This document shows positions 1 to 7,662 of a stretch of 20,280 nucleotides of DNA, in pieces. A program made the position numbers and the translations under genes. The first letter of the stretch is position 1, and every line of letters begins with the position of its first letter. Below the pieces are notes generated by a model. That model ran no database searches. It saw only the letters and a list, made by a program, of their open reading frames with translations, and had not been told where the DNA came from. Source of the DNA: JANNRR01 sp031401675 (GTDB lineage: Bacteria > Pseudomonadota > Alphaproteobacteria > Rhodobacterales > Rhodobacteraceae); NCBI GenBank assembly GCA_031401675.1, contig JANNRR010000110.1:1-20280 (forward strand). Direction: 5' to 3'.

Positions 1-1302
1 GAAGCCCGCCTTCTCCAGCCCGGCATAAAAGTCGGCATCCTCGGCCTTGATCGTATCGTAGATCGGCTTCTGGAAGGCGGGCAGCCGCGCATAGGGGATC
101 GAGGCAAAGATCAGATCGGCCTTTTCGGTCGTGATCCCCGCAGCCACCGCCTGTTCGGAATAGAGCGGCGCGGTGCCGTACTCGAACAGTGGTTCGGCCC
201 GCGAAACGTGGGTGGACGAGCGCTGTACCAGCGTGACCGCCGCCCCCGCCTCCCACAGGGCAGCCGCGATATCGTGGGCCGAGTTGTTCGACCCGACCAC
301 CACCGCCCGCTTGCCGCGCCACCTGTCGGGGCCGGGATGCCGCGCCGAATGGTGCTGATCGCCCTGAAAGCGGTCCATGCCGGGAGTGTCGGGCAGATTG
401 GGTTGCGCCGACATGCCGGTGGCCAGCACCAGTTGCCGCGGCCGCAACGTGATGTCCTGACCGTCGCGCCGGACCCGCACCGCCCATTCGCCCTTGCTGT
501 CGTCATAGGCGGCAGACAGCGCCTCTGTTCCCGACCAGTAGGTCAGTTCCATCACCTTGACGTACATTTCCAGCCAGTCGCCAAGCTTGTCCTTGGGGGA
601 AAACATCGGCCAGTTTTCCGGGAACGGGATGTAGGGCAGATGGTCGTACCAGACCGGATCATGCAGGCACAGCGACTTGTAACGGTTGCGCCAACTGTCA
701 CCGGCGCGGGGATTCTTTTCGACGACGATGGTCGGCACCGCCAGTTGCCGCAGCCGCGCCGCCAGCGCGATGCCGCCCTGACCGCCGCCGATGATCACCA
801 CCTCGGGTTGCACGGTATGACCCAGGGCCGCCTCCTCGGCGGCGCGCTGTTCGGCCCAGGTCTTGCGGGCAGGATCGGCGTGGTGCTCGACCCCCTTGGG
901 CCGGTTGATGCCGCGCGGTTCCTCGTGGCCGCGCAATTCCACCAGCGTCGTCAGCAGCGTCCAGATCCGGCCGCCCCGGACCCGGACAAGGCCACGGCCC
1001 GGCCCGGCGTCGGTTTCGAAATCGAACCAGCCCAGAAGGGCGCCGTCGGTGTCGCTGACCGCCTCGGTCGGGGTCAGGGCAAAGCCGCGCGGATGCGTCA
1101 GCGGCAGCTGGGCGCGCAGCATGGCGGCAATCTGGTCCCGCCCCTCCATCGTCTTGATGTTCCAGGTCAGGCTGACCAGATCGCGCCAGTAGCCGCCCGG
1201 CTCGAACAGCGCCGCCGCAGCCGCCGCGTCCCCGGCGGCGAGTGCCTGCCCCAAATCCCGCAGAACTGCCCCGACCTCTGCCGCCTGTGCCTGATCCAGC
1301 AT
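1..1302 (-). CDS. Flavin-containing monooxygenase with N-terminal NTF2-like domain (C-terminus beyond window)
   Basis: This is a predicted cytosolic FAD/NADPH-dependent monooxygenase that would oxygenate a small substrate; the substrate is unknown. The frame runs from ATG at 1302 (GA-rich stretch just upstream) through the left edge, so 434 residues are visible and the C-terminus is missing. Residues about 5-125 look like an NTF2/SnoaL-like fold. An FAD-binding GGGQGG lies at 172-177 after a hydrophobic strand (VVII). An LATG motif is at 293-296. The FMO-type FxGxxxH signature is at 312-318 (F312, G314, H318), and a second nucleotide-binding segment, VVVGSNNSAHD, is at about 334-344. No signal peptide is seen. 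It is divergent from the sugar operon to its right across a gap of about 240 bp, so the two may share control, although nothing ties it to sugar metabolism. The family is clear and the substrate is not. Confidence 0.85.
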   Translation of the reverse strand, partial: MLDQAQAAEVGAVLRDLGQALAAGDAAAAAALFEPGGYWRDLVSLTWNIKTMEGRDQIAAMLRAQLPLTHPRGFALTPTEAVSDTDGALLGWFDFETDAGPGRGLVRVRGGRIWTLLTTLVELRGHEEPRGINRPKGVEHHADPARKTWAEQRAAEEAALGHTVQPEVVIIGGGQGGIALAARLRQLAVPTIVVEKNPRAGDSWRNRYKSLCLHDPVWYDHLPYIPFPENWPMFSPKDKLGDWLEMYVKVMELTYWSGTEALSAAYDDSKGEWAVRVRRDGQDITLRPRQLVLATGMSAQPNLPDTPGMDRFQGDQHHSARHPGPDRWRGKRAVVVGSNNSAHDIAAALWEAGAAVTLVQRSSTHVSRAEPLFEYGTAPLYSEQAVAAGITTEKADLIFASIPYARLPAFQKPIYDTIKAEDADFYAGLEKAGF

Positions 1303-1544
1303 CACGTCCCCCCCTCGTACATTGCCGGGCCAGAATGCCGCGCCGCCGAGAAAAGTCCAGATCGTATGCGGCGTCCCCGGGATAAGTCGCCGGCGCTGCG
1401 CGGGCAAGCCCGCCGGCGCAAAACCGACGGGACGACACGCGCCCGGCCCCGTCAAATGAGCCTTGCCATGACCTGCCCGGCTGCAAGGGTGCGGCAAGGT
1501 AACCGGAATATTCCAAACCGGGCCGATCCGAATGGGAGGAACCT
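1303..1544. promoter_or_regulatory. Divergent intergenic region with a 10-bp palindrome near the sugar operon start
   Basis: This 242-bp gap holds the control regions of both divergent genes. A perfect palindrome, GGAATATTCC, lies at 1505-1514, 30 bp before the binding-protein ATG, where a repressor could act. A 7-bp inverted repeat (CCTTGCC at 1461-1467, GGCAAGG at 1493-1499) lies just upstream. A GC-rich inverted repeat (GCCGGCG at 1389-1395, CGCCGGC at 1411-1417) is nearer the monooxygenase. I found no convincing -35/-10 pair. The binding-protein gene has a strong Shine-Dalgarno sequence, GGGAGGA, at 1534-1540. Confidence 0.4.
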
Positions 1545-2816
1545 ATGGCTTTTGAATTCAAGGCGCTTGTCGCCTCGTCTGTCGTGGCGTTGTCGCTGAC
1601 GGCGGGCACCGCTTCCGCCGAACCCAAGACCCTGATGCTGCACCAGTGGGCCTCCGGCTCGGATGCAGCCTCGATTGCCAAGCTGGGCGAGATGTTCACC
1701 GCCGCCGGCGGCATGTGGGAGCAGACCGCGATTGCCGGTCATACTGCCAACACGCTGGCCAAACTGCGCGCCGATGTGGTCGCCGGAAATGCCCCCGCCG
1801 CCGTGCAGCTGAAAGGCCCGGAAATCGGCGAGTGGAACCAGACCGGCATGACCGCCAACATGGACGAACTTGCCGCTGCCGAGGGCTGGGATGCCGTCGT
1901 CGCCTCGCAGTTGCTGCCGGTGATGAAGCCCGACGGCCATTGGGTTGCAGCACCGATGAACATCCACCGCATCAACTGGATCTGGGGCAACAAGGCGGCG
2001 ATGGACGCCTCGGGCGTGGCCGAGCTGCCGAAGACCTGGGCCGATTTCAACGCCGCCTGCGAAAAGGCGATTGCGGCGGGCAAGATCTGTCTGGCGCACC
2101 TGTCCGCCGACTGGACCGATGCCACCACGTTCGAGGTGGTGGTCTATGGCCAGGACAAGGACCTGTTCCAGAAAGCCTTTGTTGAAGGCGACGTCGATGC
2201 GCTGCGCTCTGACGGCATGATCAAGGCGTTCGACCAGATGCGGCTGATGGTGTCGAAATACATGGACCCGGCGATTGCCGGCCGCGACTACGACACCGCG
2301 TCGAACATGATGGCCAACGGCGACGCGCTGTTCTTCATCATGGGTGACTGGCAGATCGGCGTCCTGAAAGCCGTCGGCAAAGAGCCGGGTACCGACATCG
2401 TCTGCGCCCAGGCCCCGACCGACTGGGGCAAGCCCGGTTTCATCCTGAACTCCGACTCGGTGGTGTTCTTCCAGCAGAGCGATCCGGACTACATCGAAGG
2501 GCAGAAGCTTCTGGCCAGCCTGATCCTGTCGCCGGAATTCCAGACCACGTTCAACATCACCAAGGGTTCGATTCCGGCCCGTCTGGATGTTGACCTGTCC
2601 ACAGGGTTCAACCCCTGCCAGCAGGTGGCGCAGGCCGACCTGCAGGCGTCAATCGACGGCGGCACTCTGGTCCGCTCGATGGCGCACAACATGACGGTGC
2701 TGCAGAAGTTCCGCGGCGCGATGATGGACACCATCACCGAGTTCGTGAACTCCCCCGAAATGTCGTCGTCGGATGCGGCGAACGCCATGGCGGACGCGGT
2801 CGAAGCGCAGATGTGA
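1545..2816 (+). CDS. Sugar ABC transporter substrate-binding protein (CUT1, GtsA-like)
   Basis: This is the periplasmic solute-binding component of a CUT1-family sugar importer, 423 aa. The first 25 residues form a Sec signal peptide (short polar start, hydrophobic core, TASA then EPKT), with likely cleavage after Ala-25. The mature protein is rich in Trp and aromatic residues, as sugar-binding proteins often are (LHQWASGSD, EIGEWNQTG, HRINWIWGNK). It is first in the operon, with a near-consensus GGGAGGA ribosome site 4 nt before ATG. The two permeases downstream look most like the GtsBC glucose/mannose type, so a monosaccharide such as glucose, mannose or xylose is a reasonable guess, but the ligand cannot be read from sequence. 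A strong stem-loop after this gene could raise its expression over that of the permeases. Family confidence is high. Confidence 0.93.
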   Translation: MAFEFKALVASSVVALSLTAGTASAEPKTLMLHQWASGSDAASIAKLGEMFTAAGGMWEQTAIAGHTANTLAKLRADVVAGNAPAAVQLKGPEIGEWNQTGMTANMDELAAAEGWDAVVASQLLPVMKPDGHWVAAPMNIHRINWIWGNKAAMDASGVAELPKTWADFNAACEKAIAAGKICLAHLSADWTDATTFEVVVYGQDKDLFQKAFVEGDVDALRSDGMIKAFDQMRLMVSKYMDPAIAGRDYDTASNMMANGDALFFIMGDWQIGVLKAVGKEPGTDIVCAQAPTDWGKPGFILNSDSVVFFQQSDPDYIEGQKLLASLILSPEFQTTFNITKGSIPARLDVDLSTGFNPCQQVAQADLQASIDGGTLVRSMAHNMTVLQKFRGAMMDTITEFVNSPEMSSSDAANAMADAVEAQM

Positions 2817-2829
2817 TCTGCCGGTTGCT

Positions 2830-2861
2830 AGCAGGCGCGGGTTATTAAACCCGCGCCTGCT
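2830..2861 (+). promoter_or_regulatory. Perfect 14-bp intercistronic stem-loop between binding protein and permease genes
   Basis: AGCAGGCGCGGGTT at 2830-2843 pairs perfectly with AACCCGCGCCTGCT at 2848-2861 around an ATTA loop. The only T-run after it is weak (TCCTTTC), so it is less likely a full terminator than a partial terminator or an RNA 3'-end stabiliser. Structures in this position are known between binding-protein and permease genes (malE-malF) and allow more binding protein than permease to be made. Confidence 0.65.
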
Positions 2862-2905
2862 CCTTTCGGTATCCTTGCGGAATTTGCGCGGAACAAGGGC
2901 AGGAC

Positions 2906-3838
2906 ATGACGGCACTGGCATCCCCCGGCAGGCAGCAGACCGGCCCGACCATGGCCGCACGGTTTGCCAGGGCTTTGCCGTTCCTGGTGCTGTTCCCGTC
3001 GCTGGTGGCATCTTTCGTCTATGTCTTCGTTTTCGCGGGCTGGACCTTCTACATCTCGCTCAGCAACTCCACTTTGCTGCCGACCTACGGCTTCATCGGC
3101 TTCGACAATTACGTTTCGCTTTGGGGCAACCGCCGCTGGGGCGTGGCCTATACCAACCTGTTCGTGTTCTCGGGCTTCTATGTGATCCTTGCGATGCTGG
3201 TCGGGCTGATGCTGGCCATCCTGATCGATCAGCGCGTGCGCGGCGAAAGCGTCTGGCGCACGATCTTTCTGTATCCGCTGGCGGTATCGTTCATCGTCAC
3301 CGGCACGGTCTGGGCCTGGCTTTACAACCCGACCAGCGGTTTTGAATTCCTGATCCGGTCGCTGGGGTGGGAAAGCTTCCGCTTTGCCCTGACCACCGAC
3401 CGCAACAATGCGATCTATGCCATCGTCGCCACCGGCATCTGGCAATCGTCCGGCTTTGCGATGGCGCTGTTTCTGGCGGGGCTACGCTCGGTTGACGGCG
3501 ATATCATAAAGGCGGCGCAAATCGATGGTGCCTCGACCTTTCGGACCTACCGGCGGGTGATCCTGCCGTCGATTGCGCCGATCTTTCTGGCGGTGATGGT
3601 GGTGATGCTGCAGTTCGCCATCAAGACCTTTGACCTGGCGGTGGCGTTGACCAATTCCGGGCCGGGCATCTCCACCACCTTTCCGGCAACTTATGTCTAT
3701 GACCTGATGTTCCAGCGCGGCCAGATCGGCGAAGGTGCGGCGGCGGCCGTCATGATCCTGCTGGCGCTGGCGGTGGTGCTGGTGCCCTATGCGCTGTACC
3801 TGACCTGGTCGCGCAACCGGGGGGCCGGTCATGGCTGA
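2906..3838 (+). CDS. Sugar ABC transporter permease 1 (CUT1, GtsB/MalF-type)
   Basis: This is an inner-membrane subunit that forms half of the translocation channel for the sugar bound by the upstream protein. It has 310 aa with about six hydrophobic spans, the first at about 24-48. The cytoplasmic EAA loop that docks on the ATPase is at about 203-221 (AAQIDGASTFRTYRRVILP). From memory, the N-terminal stretch after the first span (SLSNSTLLPTYGFIGFDNY) matches the GtsB glucose permease type closely. The chosen ATG follows AAGGGCAGGAC; an internal ATG at 2951 would also keep every membrane span. It follows the 2830-2861 stem-loop, and its last 8 bases overlap the next permease gene, indicating translational coupling. 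Confidence 0.92.
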   Translation: MTALASPGRQQTGPTMAARFARALPFLVLFPSLVASFVYVFVFAGWTFYISLSNSTLLPTYGFIGFDNYVSLWGNRRWGVAYTNLFVFSGFYVILAMLVGLMLAILIDQRVRGESVWRTIFLYPLAVSFIVTGTVWAWLYNPTSGFEFLIRSLGWESFRFALTTDRNNAIYAIVATGIWQSSGFAMALFLAGLRSVDGDIIKAAQIDGASTFRTYRRVILPSIAPIFLAVMVVMLQFAIKTFDLAVALTNSGPGISTTFPATYVYDLMFQRGQIGEGAAAAVMILLALAVVLVPYALYLTWSRNRGAGHG

Positions 3839-4727
3839 CATGGCCTATTCCGCGCCGTTCGACCGCGAAGCCGGGGCCGCCGCCCGCCGCCGCCTTTTGG
3901 CAAAGGTGGTGATCTACGGCGTGCTGTCGGTATTCGCTTTGGTCTACATCATCCCGCTTCTGGTCGTGGTGTTCAATTCGTTCCGCGAACTGGACGAGAT
4001 TTCGCAACACGGCCTGATCGCATTCCCGCGCAGCTTCCAACTGGACGCCTGGCCCGAAGCCTGGAGCACCTATTGCATCGGCGGCACCTGCGAGGGCATG
4101 CACCGCTATTTCTGGAATTCGGTCAAGATGGTGGTGCCCGCCACCATCATCTCGACCGCGCTCGGGGCGATGAACGGCTATATCCTGAGCAAGTGGAAGT
4201 TTCCGGGGTCGGAATTTCTGTTCACCTGCATGCTCTTGGGCGTGTTCATGCCGGGTCAGATCGCGCTGCTGCCTTGGGCGTTCCTTCTGGGCAAGCTCGG
4301 GCTGGCCAATTCGGTCTATGGCCTGATCCTGGTGCATTGCGTGCAGGGCATCAGCTTTACCACCCTGTTCTGCCGCAACTACTACATGTCGATCCCGGAT
4401 GACCTGATCAAAGCGGCGCGGATCGATGGTGCCGGCTTCTGGCGAATTTTCCGGCGCATCGTGTTGCCCTTGTCGCCACCCATCCTGATCGTCACCGTCA
4501 TCTGGCAGTTCACCGGCATCTGGAACGAATACCTGTTCGGAGTAGTGCTGAATTCCGGCCAGCAACAGCCGATCACCGCGGCCCTGGTGGCACTGTCGAC
4601 CAACGGCACCAACGTCCGGGTCTATGACATCATGAGCGCCGCCGTGCTGATCGGGGCGCTGCCGCCGCTGCTTGTCTATTTCTTCGGCGGCAAGTACTTC
4701 GTGCGGGGCCTGACCCAGGGGCGATAA
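3831..4727 (+). CDS. Sugar ABC transporter permease 2 (CUT1, GtsC/MalG-type)
   Basis: This is the second channel-forming permease, 298 aa with about six spans starting at about 25-48. The EAA loop is at about 195-213 (AARIDGAGFWRIFRRIVLP). The segments FRNYYMSIPDDLIKAARIDGAG-like and YFFGGKYFVRGLTQG near the end are typical of GtsC glucose permeases as I remember them. The loop after the first span carries a Cys pair, C82 and C87 (YCIGGTCEG), directly before the conserved YFWNS. It lies on the predicted periplasmic side and could form a disulfide. The start ATG overlaps the stop of the upstream permease by 8 nt. The membrane assignment is certain; the exact sugar is unknown. Confidence 0.92.
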   Translation: MADMAYSAPFDREAGAAARRRLLAKVVIYGVLSVFALVYIIPLLVVVFNSFRELDEISQHGLIAFPRSFQLDAWPEAWSTYCIGGTCEGMHRYFWNSVKMVVPATIISTALGAMNGYILSKWKFPGSEFLFTCMLLGVFMPGQIALLPWAFLLGKLGLANSVYGLILVHCVQGISFTTLFCRNYYMSIPDDLIKAARIDGAGFWRIFRRIVLPLSPPILIVTVIWQFTGIWNEYLFGVVLNSGQQQPITAALVALSTNGTNVRVYDIMSAAVLIGALPPLLVYFFGGKYFVRGLTQGR

Positions 4728-4769
4728 AATGAGGCGCGATCAAGTGAGGTCCCCCAAAATGAGCCAGCC

Positions 4770-5885
4770 ATGTCGTCACTGACCATCCGCAACATCCGCA
4801 AGTCCTACGGCGCAACCGAGGTGCTGAAGGGCATCAATATCGAGGCCAACGCCGGTGAGTTCATCGCGCTGGTCGGCCCGTCGGGCTGCGGCAAATCCAC
4901 CCTGCTGGCGATGATCGCCGGGCTGGAAGCGATCACTTCGGGCGAGATATTCATCGGCGACCGCATGGTCAATTCGGTGGCACCGAAGGATCGCGACATC
5001 GCCATGGTGTTTCAGTCCTATGCCCTGTACCCGACCATGACGGTGCGCGAAAACATGGCGTTCGGCATGGAAAGCCGGGGCGTGCCAAAGGCCGAACAGG
5101 CCGCCACCATCGCCCGGGTCGCGGCGCTGTTGCAGATCGAGGCGCTGCTGCACCGCAAGCCGGGGCAACTGTCGGGCGGCCAGCGCCAGCGGGTGGCGAT
5201 GGGCCGCGCGCTGGTGCGCGACCCAAAGCTGTTCCTGTTCGACGAGCCGTTGTCGAACCTGGACGCCAAGCTGCGCGTCGACATGCGGACCGAGATCAAG
5301 AAGCTGCACCAGAACATCGGCAAGACCACGGTCTACGTGACCCATGATCAGGTCGAGGCGATGACGCTGGCCAGCCGGATTGCCGTCATGCACAAGGGCG
5401 AAGTGCAGCAGTATGACGAACCCGAGGTGGTCTACAACCGCCCGGCCAACATCTTCGTCGCGGGCTTCATGGGCTCGCCGTCGATGAACTTCATCCCGGC
5501 GGAAATCACGCTGGCGGATGGCAGGCCGGCCGTCACCTTTCCGCTGGCGACGGGCAGCAGCGCCACCTTGCACCTGGCAGATGGGGCCGGTGTCGGTTCT
5601 GGCTACACCGCCGGGCGCAAGATCACGCTGGGCATTCGCCCCGAACATCTGAGCCGGCATGCGCCGGAACACCGCGACCGGCCCGGGATCGCCATGATGA
5701 CCGCGCCGGTCGAGGTGGTAGAGCCGACCGGGGCCGAAACCATGGCGGTGCTCCGGGTCGGCGGCAAGGAAATCGTCGGACGGTTCGATCCCAACGACGC
5801 CCCGCGCCAGGGCGAACAGATGGTGCTGGCTGTCGACATGACCCGGGCCTGCCTGTTCGATCCGGGCTCGGAAAAACTAATCTGA
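4770..5885 (+). CDS. Sugar ABC transporter ATP-binding protein (UgpC/MsiK/MalK type)
   Basis: This cytoplasmic ATPase drives the CUT1 importer, 371 aa. Walker A is at 36-43 (GPSGCGKS), the Q-loop Gln at 82 (FQSYALYP), the signature LSGGQ at 134-138, Walker B at 154-160 with catalytic E159 (LFLFDEP), and the switch His at 192 (VTHDQ). The C-terminal third (about 240-370) is the TOBE/MalK-type regulatory domain. MsiK/UgpC proteins can serve several transporters; this one is encoded with its own permeases. The start ATG at 4770 lacks a good Shine-Dalgarno sequence (AGCCAGCC precedes it), although it matches the usual family N-terminus (SSLTIRNIRKSYG). A GAGG lies about 20 nt upstream and a short reading frame, 4729-4782, overlaps the start. 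Translation may therefore depend on the upstream permease. Confidence 0.95.
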   Translation: MSSLTIRNIRKSYGATEVLKGINIEANAGEFIALVGPSGCGKSTLLAMIAGLEAITSGEIFIGDRMVNSVAPKDRDIAMVFQSYALYPTMTVRENMAFGMESRGVPKAEQAATIARVAALLQIEALLHRKPGQLSGGQRQRVAMGRALVRDPKLFLFDEPLSNLDAKLRVDMRTEIKKLHQNIGKTTVYVTHDQVEAMTLASRIAVMHKGEVQQYDEPEVVYNRPANIFVAGFMGSPSMNFIPAEITLADGRPAVTFPLATGSSATLHLADGAGVGSGYTAGRKITLGIRPEHLSRHAPEHRDRPGIAMMTAPVEVVEPTGAETMAVLRVGGKEIVGRFDPNDAPRQGEQMVLAVDMTRACLFDPGSEKLI

Positions 5886-5896
5886 GGGGCGGGAAA

Positions 5897-6649
5897 ATCA
5901 GCAGCCTTGCCACCTATCCCAGCCTTTCGGGCCGCGTCGCCTTTGTGACCGGCGGCGCCAGCGGCATTGGTGCCGACATCGTTCGGGCGCTGGCGGCCAA
6001 CGGTGCCCGGGTCGCGCTTGTCGACATTCTGGACGGCGACGGCCAGGCGCTGGCAGACGAGGTTGGCGGGCTGTACATCCGCTGCGACATCACCGACATT
6101 GCAGCCCTGCAAGCGGCCATCGTGCAGACCCGGGCGCATCTCGGCCCGATCGGGGTGCTGGTCAACAACGCCGCCAACGACGACCGCCGCGCCATCGACG
6201 AGGTGACGCCGGACTATTGGGACCGGTCGCTGGACATCAACCTGAAACCGCAGTTCTTTGCGGCACAGGCCGTGCGGGCACAGATGCGCGGGTTGGGTGG
6301 TGGCTCGATCATCAATTTCTCGTCGATCGCCTGGCGGGCCGGGGCCGATGCCATGTCGGCCTATGCCACGGCCAAGGCCGGGGTGATGGGGCTGACGCGG
6401 GCCCTGGCGCGCGGCTTCGGGCCCGACAACATCCGGGTCAACACCATCGAACCCGGTGCGGTCATCACCGACCGGCAAAAGCGGCTGTGGTTCAAGGATC
6501 AGGCCGACATCGACCGCATGGTGGCAAAGCAGGCGATCCAGCGGATGCTGGAGGGGCACCATGTCGCCCGGCTGGTGCTGTTCCTCGCCTCGGACGACGC
6601 GGCGATGATCACCAAGCAAAGCTTCATCATCGACGCAGGGCTGTTGTGA
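5897..6649 (+). CDS. SDR-family aldose 1-dehydrogenase (XylB-like), apparent ATC start
   Basis: This is a cytosolic NAD(P)-dependent short-chain dehydrogenase, probably oxidising an aldose at C1 to a lactone. It has 250 aa if counted from ATC at 5897. The cofactor motif TGGASGIG is at 18-25, NNAANDDR at 90-97, and catalytic S142/S143, Y156 and K160 (YATAK). The end (DAGLL) and the NDDR segment recall Caulobacter D-xylose dehydrogenase XylB, whose N-terminus as I remember it (MSSAIYPSLKGK) aligns with ISSLATYPSLSGR here. The only in-frame common start is GTG at 5945, which would remove the first beta strand just before TGGASGIG. ATC at 5897 sits 7 nt after GAGGGG, at the right place and distance. 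It is therefore either a rare ATC start or an ATG changed by mutation or sequencing error. The substrate could also be galactose, arabinose or fucose. Confidence 0.85.
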   Translation: MSSLATYPSLSGRVAFVTGGASGIGADIVRALAANGARVALVDILDGDGQALADEVGGLYIRCDITDIAALQAAIVQTRAHLGPIGVLVNNAANDDRRAIDEVTPDYWDRSLDINLKPQFFAAQAVRAQMRGLGGGSIINFSSIAWRAGADAMSAYATAKAGVMGLTRALARGFGPDNIRVNTIEPGAVITDRQKRLWFKDQADIDRMVAKQAIQRMLEGHHVARLVLFLASDDAAMITKQSFIIDAGLL

Positions 6650-6674
6650 CCATCGTGCGAAAGAGAGCCAGCGG

Positions 6675-7652
6675 ATGAAACTGCAGACCGGCCTCAACCC
6701 CTACGGACTGACCTACCATCTGGGTCTGCAAGGCATGGGCACGCCGCGCGCCAACCCGCATGGCGCCGGGCTGGAGGGGTTCTTTGCCCTGACCCTCGAA
6801 CTTGGGGCCAAGGTCATGGAGCTGTGGGAGGGGTGGCTAAAGCAGATGTCCTATGCCGACCTGGCGGCGCTGCGTGACCGGCTGGACGGGCACGGGCTGG
6901 CACGTGTGGTCAGTTCCGGGCTGCAATCGGGCGACATGGCGCTGTTGATTCGGGCGGCGCTGGCGCTCAATGCCCGCCATATCCGCTTTGCCCTGACGCC
7001 GGTGCTGTGCGGCGACCGGGCCGCCACCGACTGGCCGGCCATGGTGGCATCCGTGCATGACAAGCTCGGGCGCTATGCCGCCATGGCTGAAGCTGCCGGT
7101 CTGGTGATCCTGATCGAGAACCATCAGGATTTCACCAGCCACGAGCTTGTCGCCCTGTGCCAGCGCTACGGCGAAGTCGTGCGCATCGTCTATGACACCG
7201 GCAATTCCTTTCCGGTCGGCGAAGCCCCGCTGGATTTCACCGAAGTGATCGCACCCTATGTCCGGCATGTGCACCTGAAGGACTACAACGCCCAAGCCAC
7301 GGACGAAGGATTCCGGCTGGTGCGCTGCGCCATCGGGGACGGGGCGGTGCCGTTCGCGCAACTGTTCGACATTCTGGCGAAGCACAATGACACCATGACC
7401 TGCGTGCTGGAGCCCGGCGCGCTGGAGGCCCGGCACGTCCGGCTGTTCACCCCCGGCTGGTGGCAGGGCTACGCGCCGCGGTCGGCGGCAAGCCTGGCCG
7501 CCTGCCTGTTGGCGACACGACAGAACCCGTTGCCCGAGGGTGCCGACTGGCGCACCCCGTGGGAGCGTGGCGAGGATCATCTGCTGGAAGCCTATGAGCT
7601 GGCGATGATCCGGCGCTCGGCGCTGAACATGAAATCACTGGGACTGATGTAG
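6675..7652 (+). CDS. Sugar phosphate isomerase/epimerase-family TIM-barrel protein
   Basis: This cytosolic protein belongs to the xylose-isomerase-like TIM-barrel superfamily (AP endonuclease 2 fold), 325 aa. The pattern of metal ligands is visible at barrel strand ends: E148 (LIENH), D174 (YDTGN), H200 (HVHLKD) and E246 (LEPG). Members isomerise or epimerise sugars or keto-sugars using a divalent metal; some act as 3-keto-sugar hydrolases or dehydratases. The reaction here is not fixed by sequence. The ATG follows AAGAGAG about 8 nt upstream. It lies between two SDR genes in the same operon, which suggests that an oxidised sugar (lactone or keto form) is its substrate or product. The C-terminal extension (about 255-325, Trp-rich GWWQGYAP) is longer than in minimal family members. 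Confidence 0.85.
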   Translation: MKLQTGLNPYGLTYHLGLQGMGTPRANPHGAGLEGFFALTLELGAKVMELWEGWLKQMSYADLAALRDRLDGHGLARVVSSGLQSGDMALLIRAALALNARHIRFALTPVLCGDRAATDWPAMVASVHDKLGRYAAMAEAAGLVILIENHQDFTSHELVALCQRYGEVVRIVYDTGNSFPVGEAPLDFTEVIAPYVRHVHLKDYNAQATDEGFRLVRCAIGDGAVPFAQLFDILAKHNDTMTCVLEPGALEARHVRLFTPGWWQGYAPRSAASLAACLLATRQNPLPEGADWRTPWERGEDHLLEAYELAMIRRSALNMKSLGLM

Positions 7653-7662
7653 GGAGACTGCG

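Noticed and set aside
1389..1417. GC-rich inverted repeat GCCGGCG/CGCCGGC as a terminator
   Set aside because: No gene ends here and there is no T-run on the correct side for either strand; such repeats are frequent in DNA of this composition.
208..1599. A 463-codon open frame on the + strand
   Set aside because: It covers the monooxygenase in antisense and crosses into the divergent promoter region; the monooxygenase frame shows clear FAD motifs.
6217..6678. Second + strand frame within the XylB-like gene
   Set aside because: It is a shifted reading of the dehydrogenase, whose S, Y and K catalytic residues lie in the other frame.
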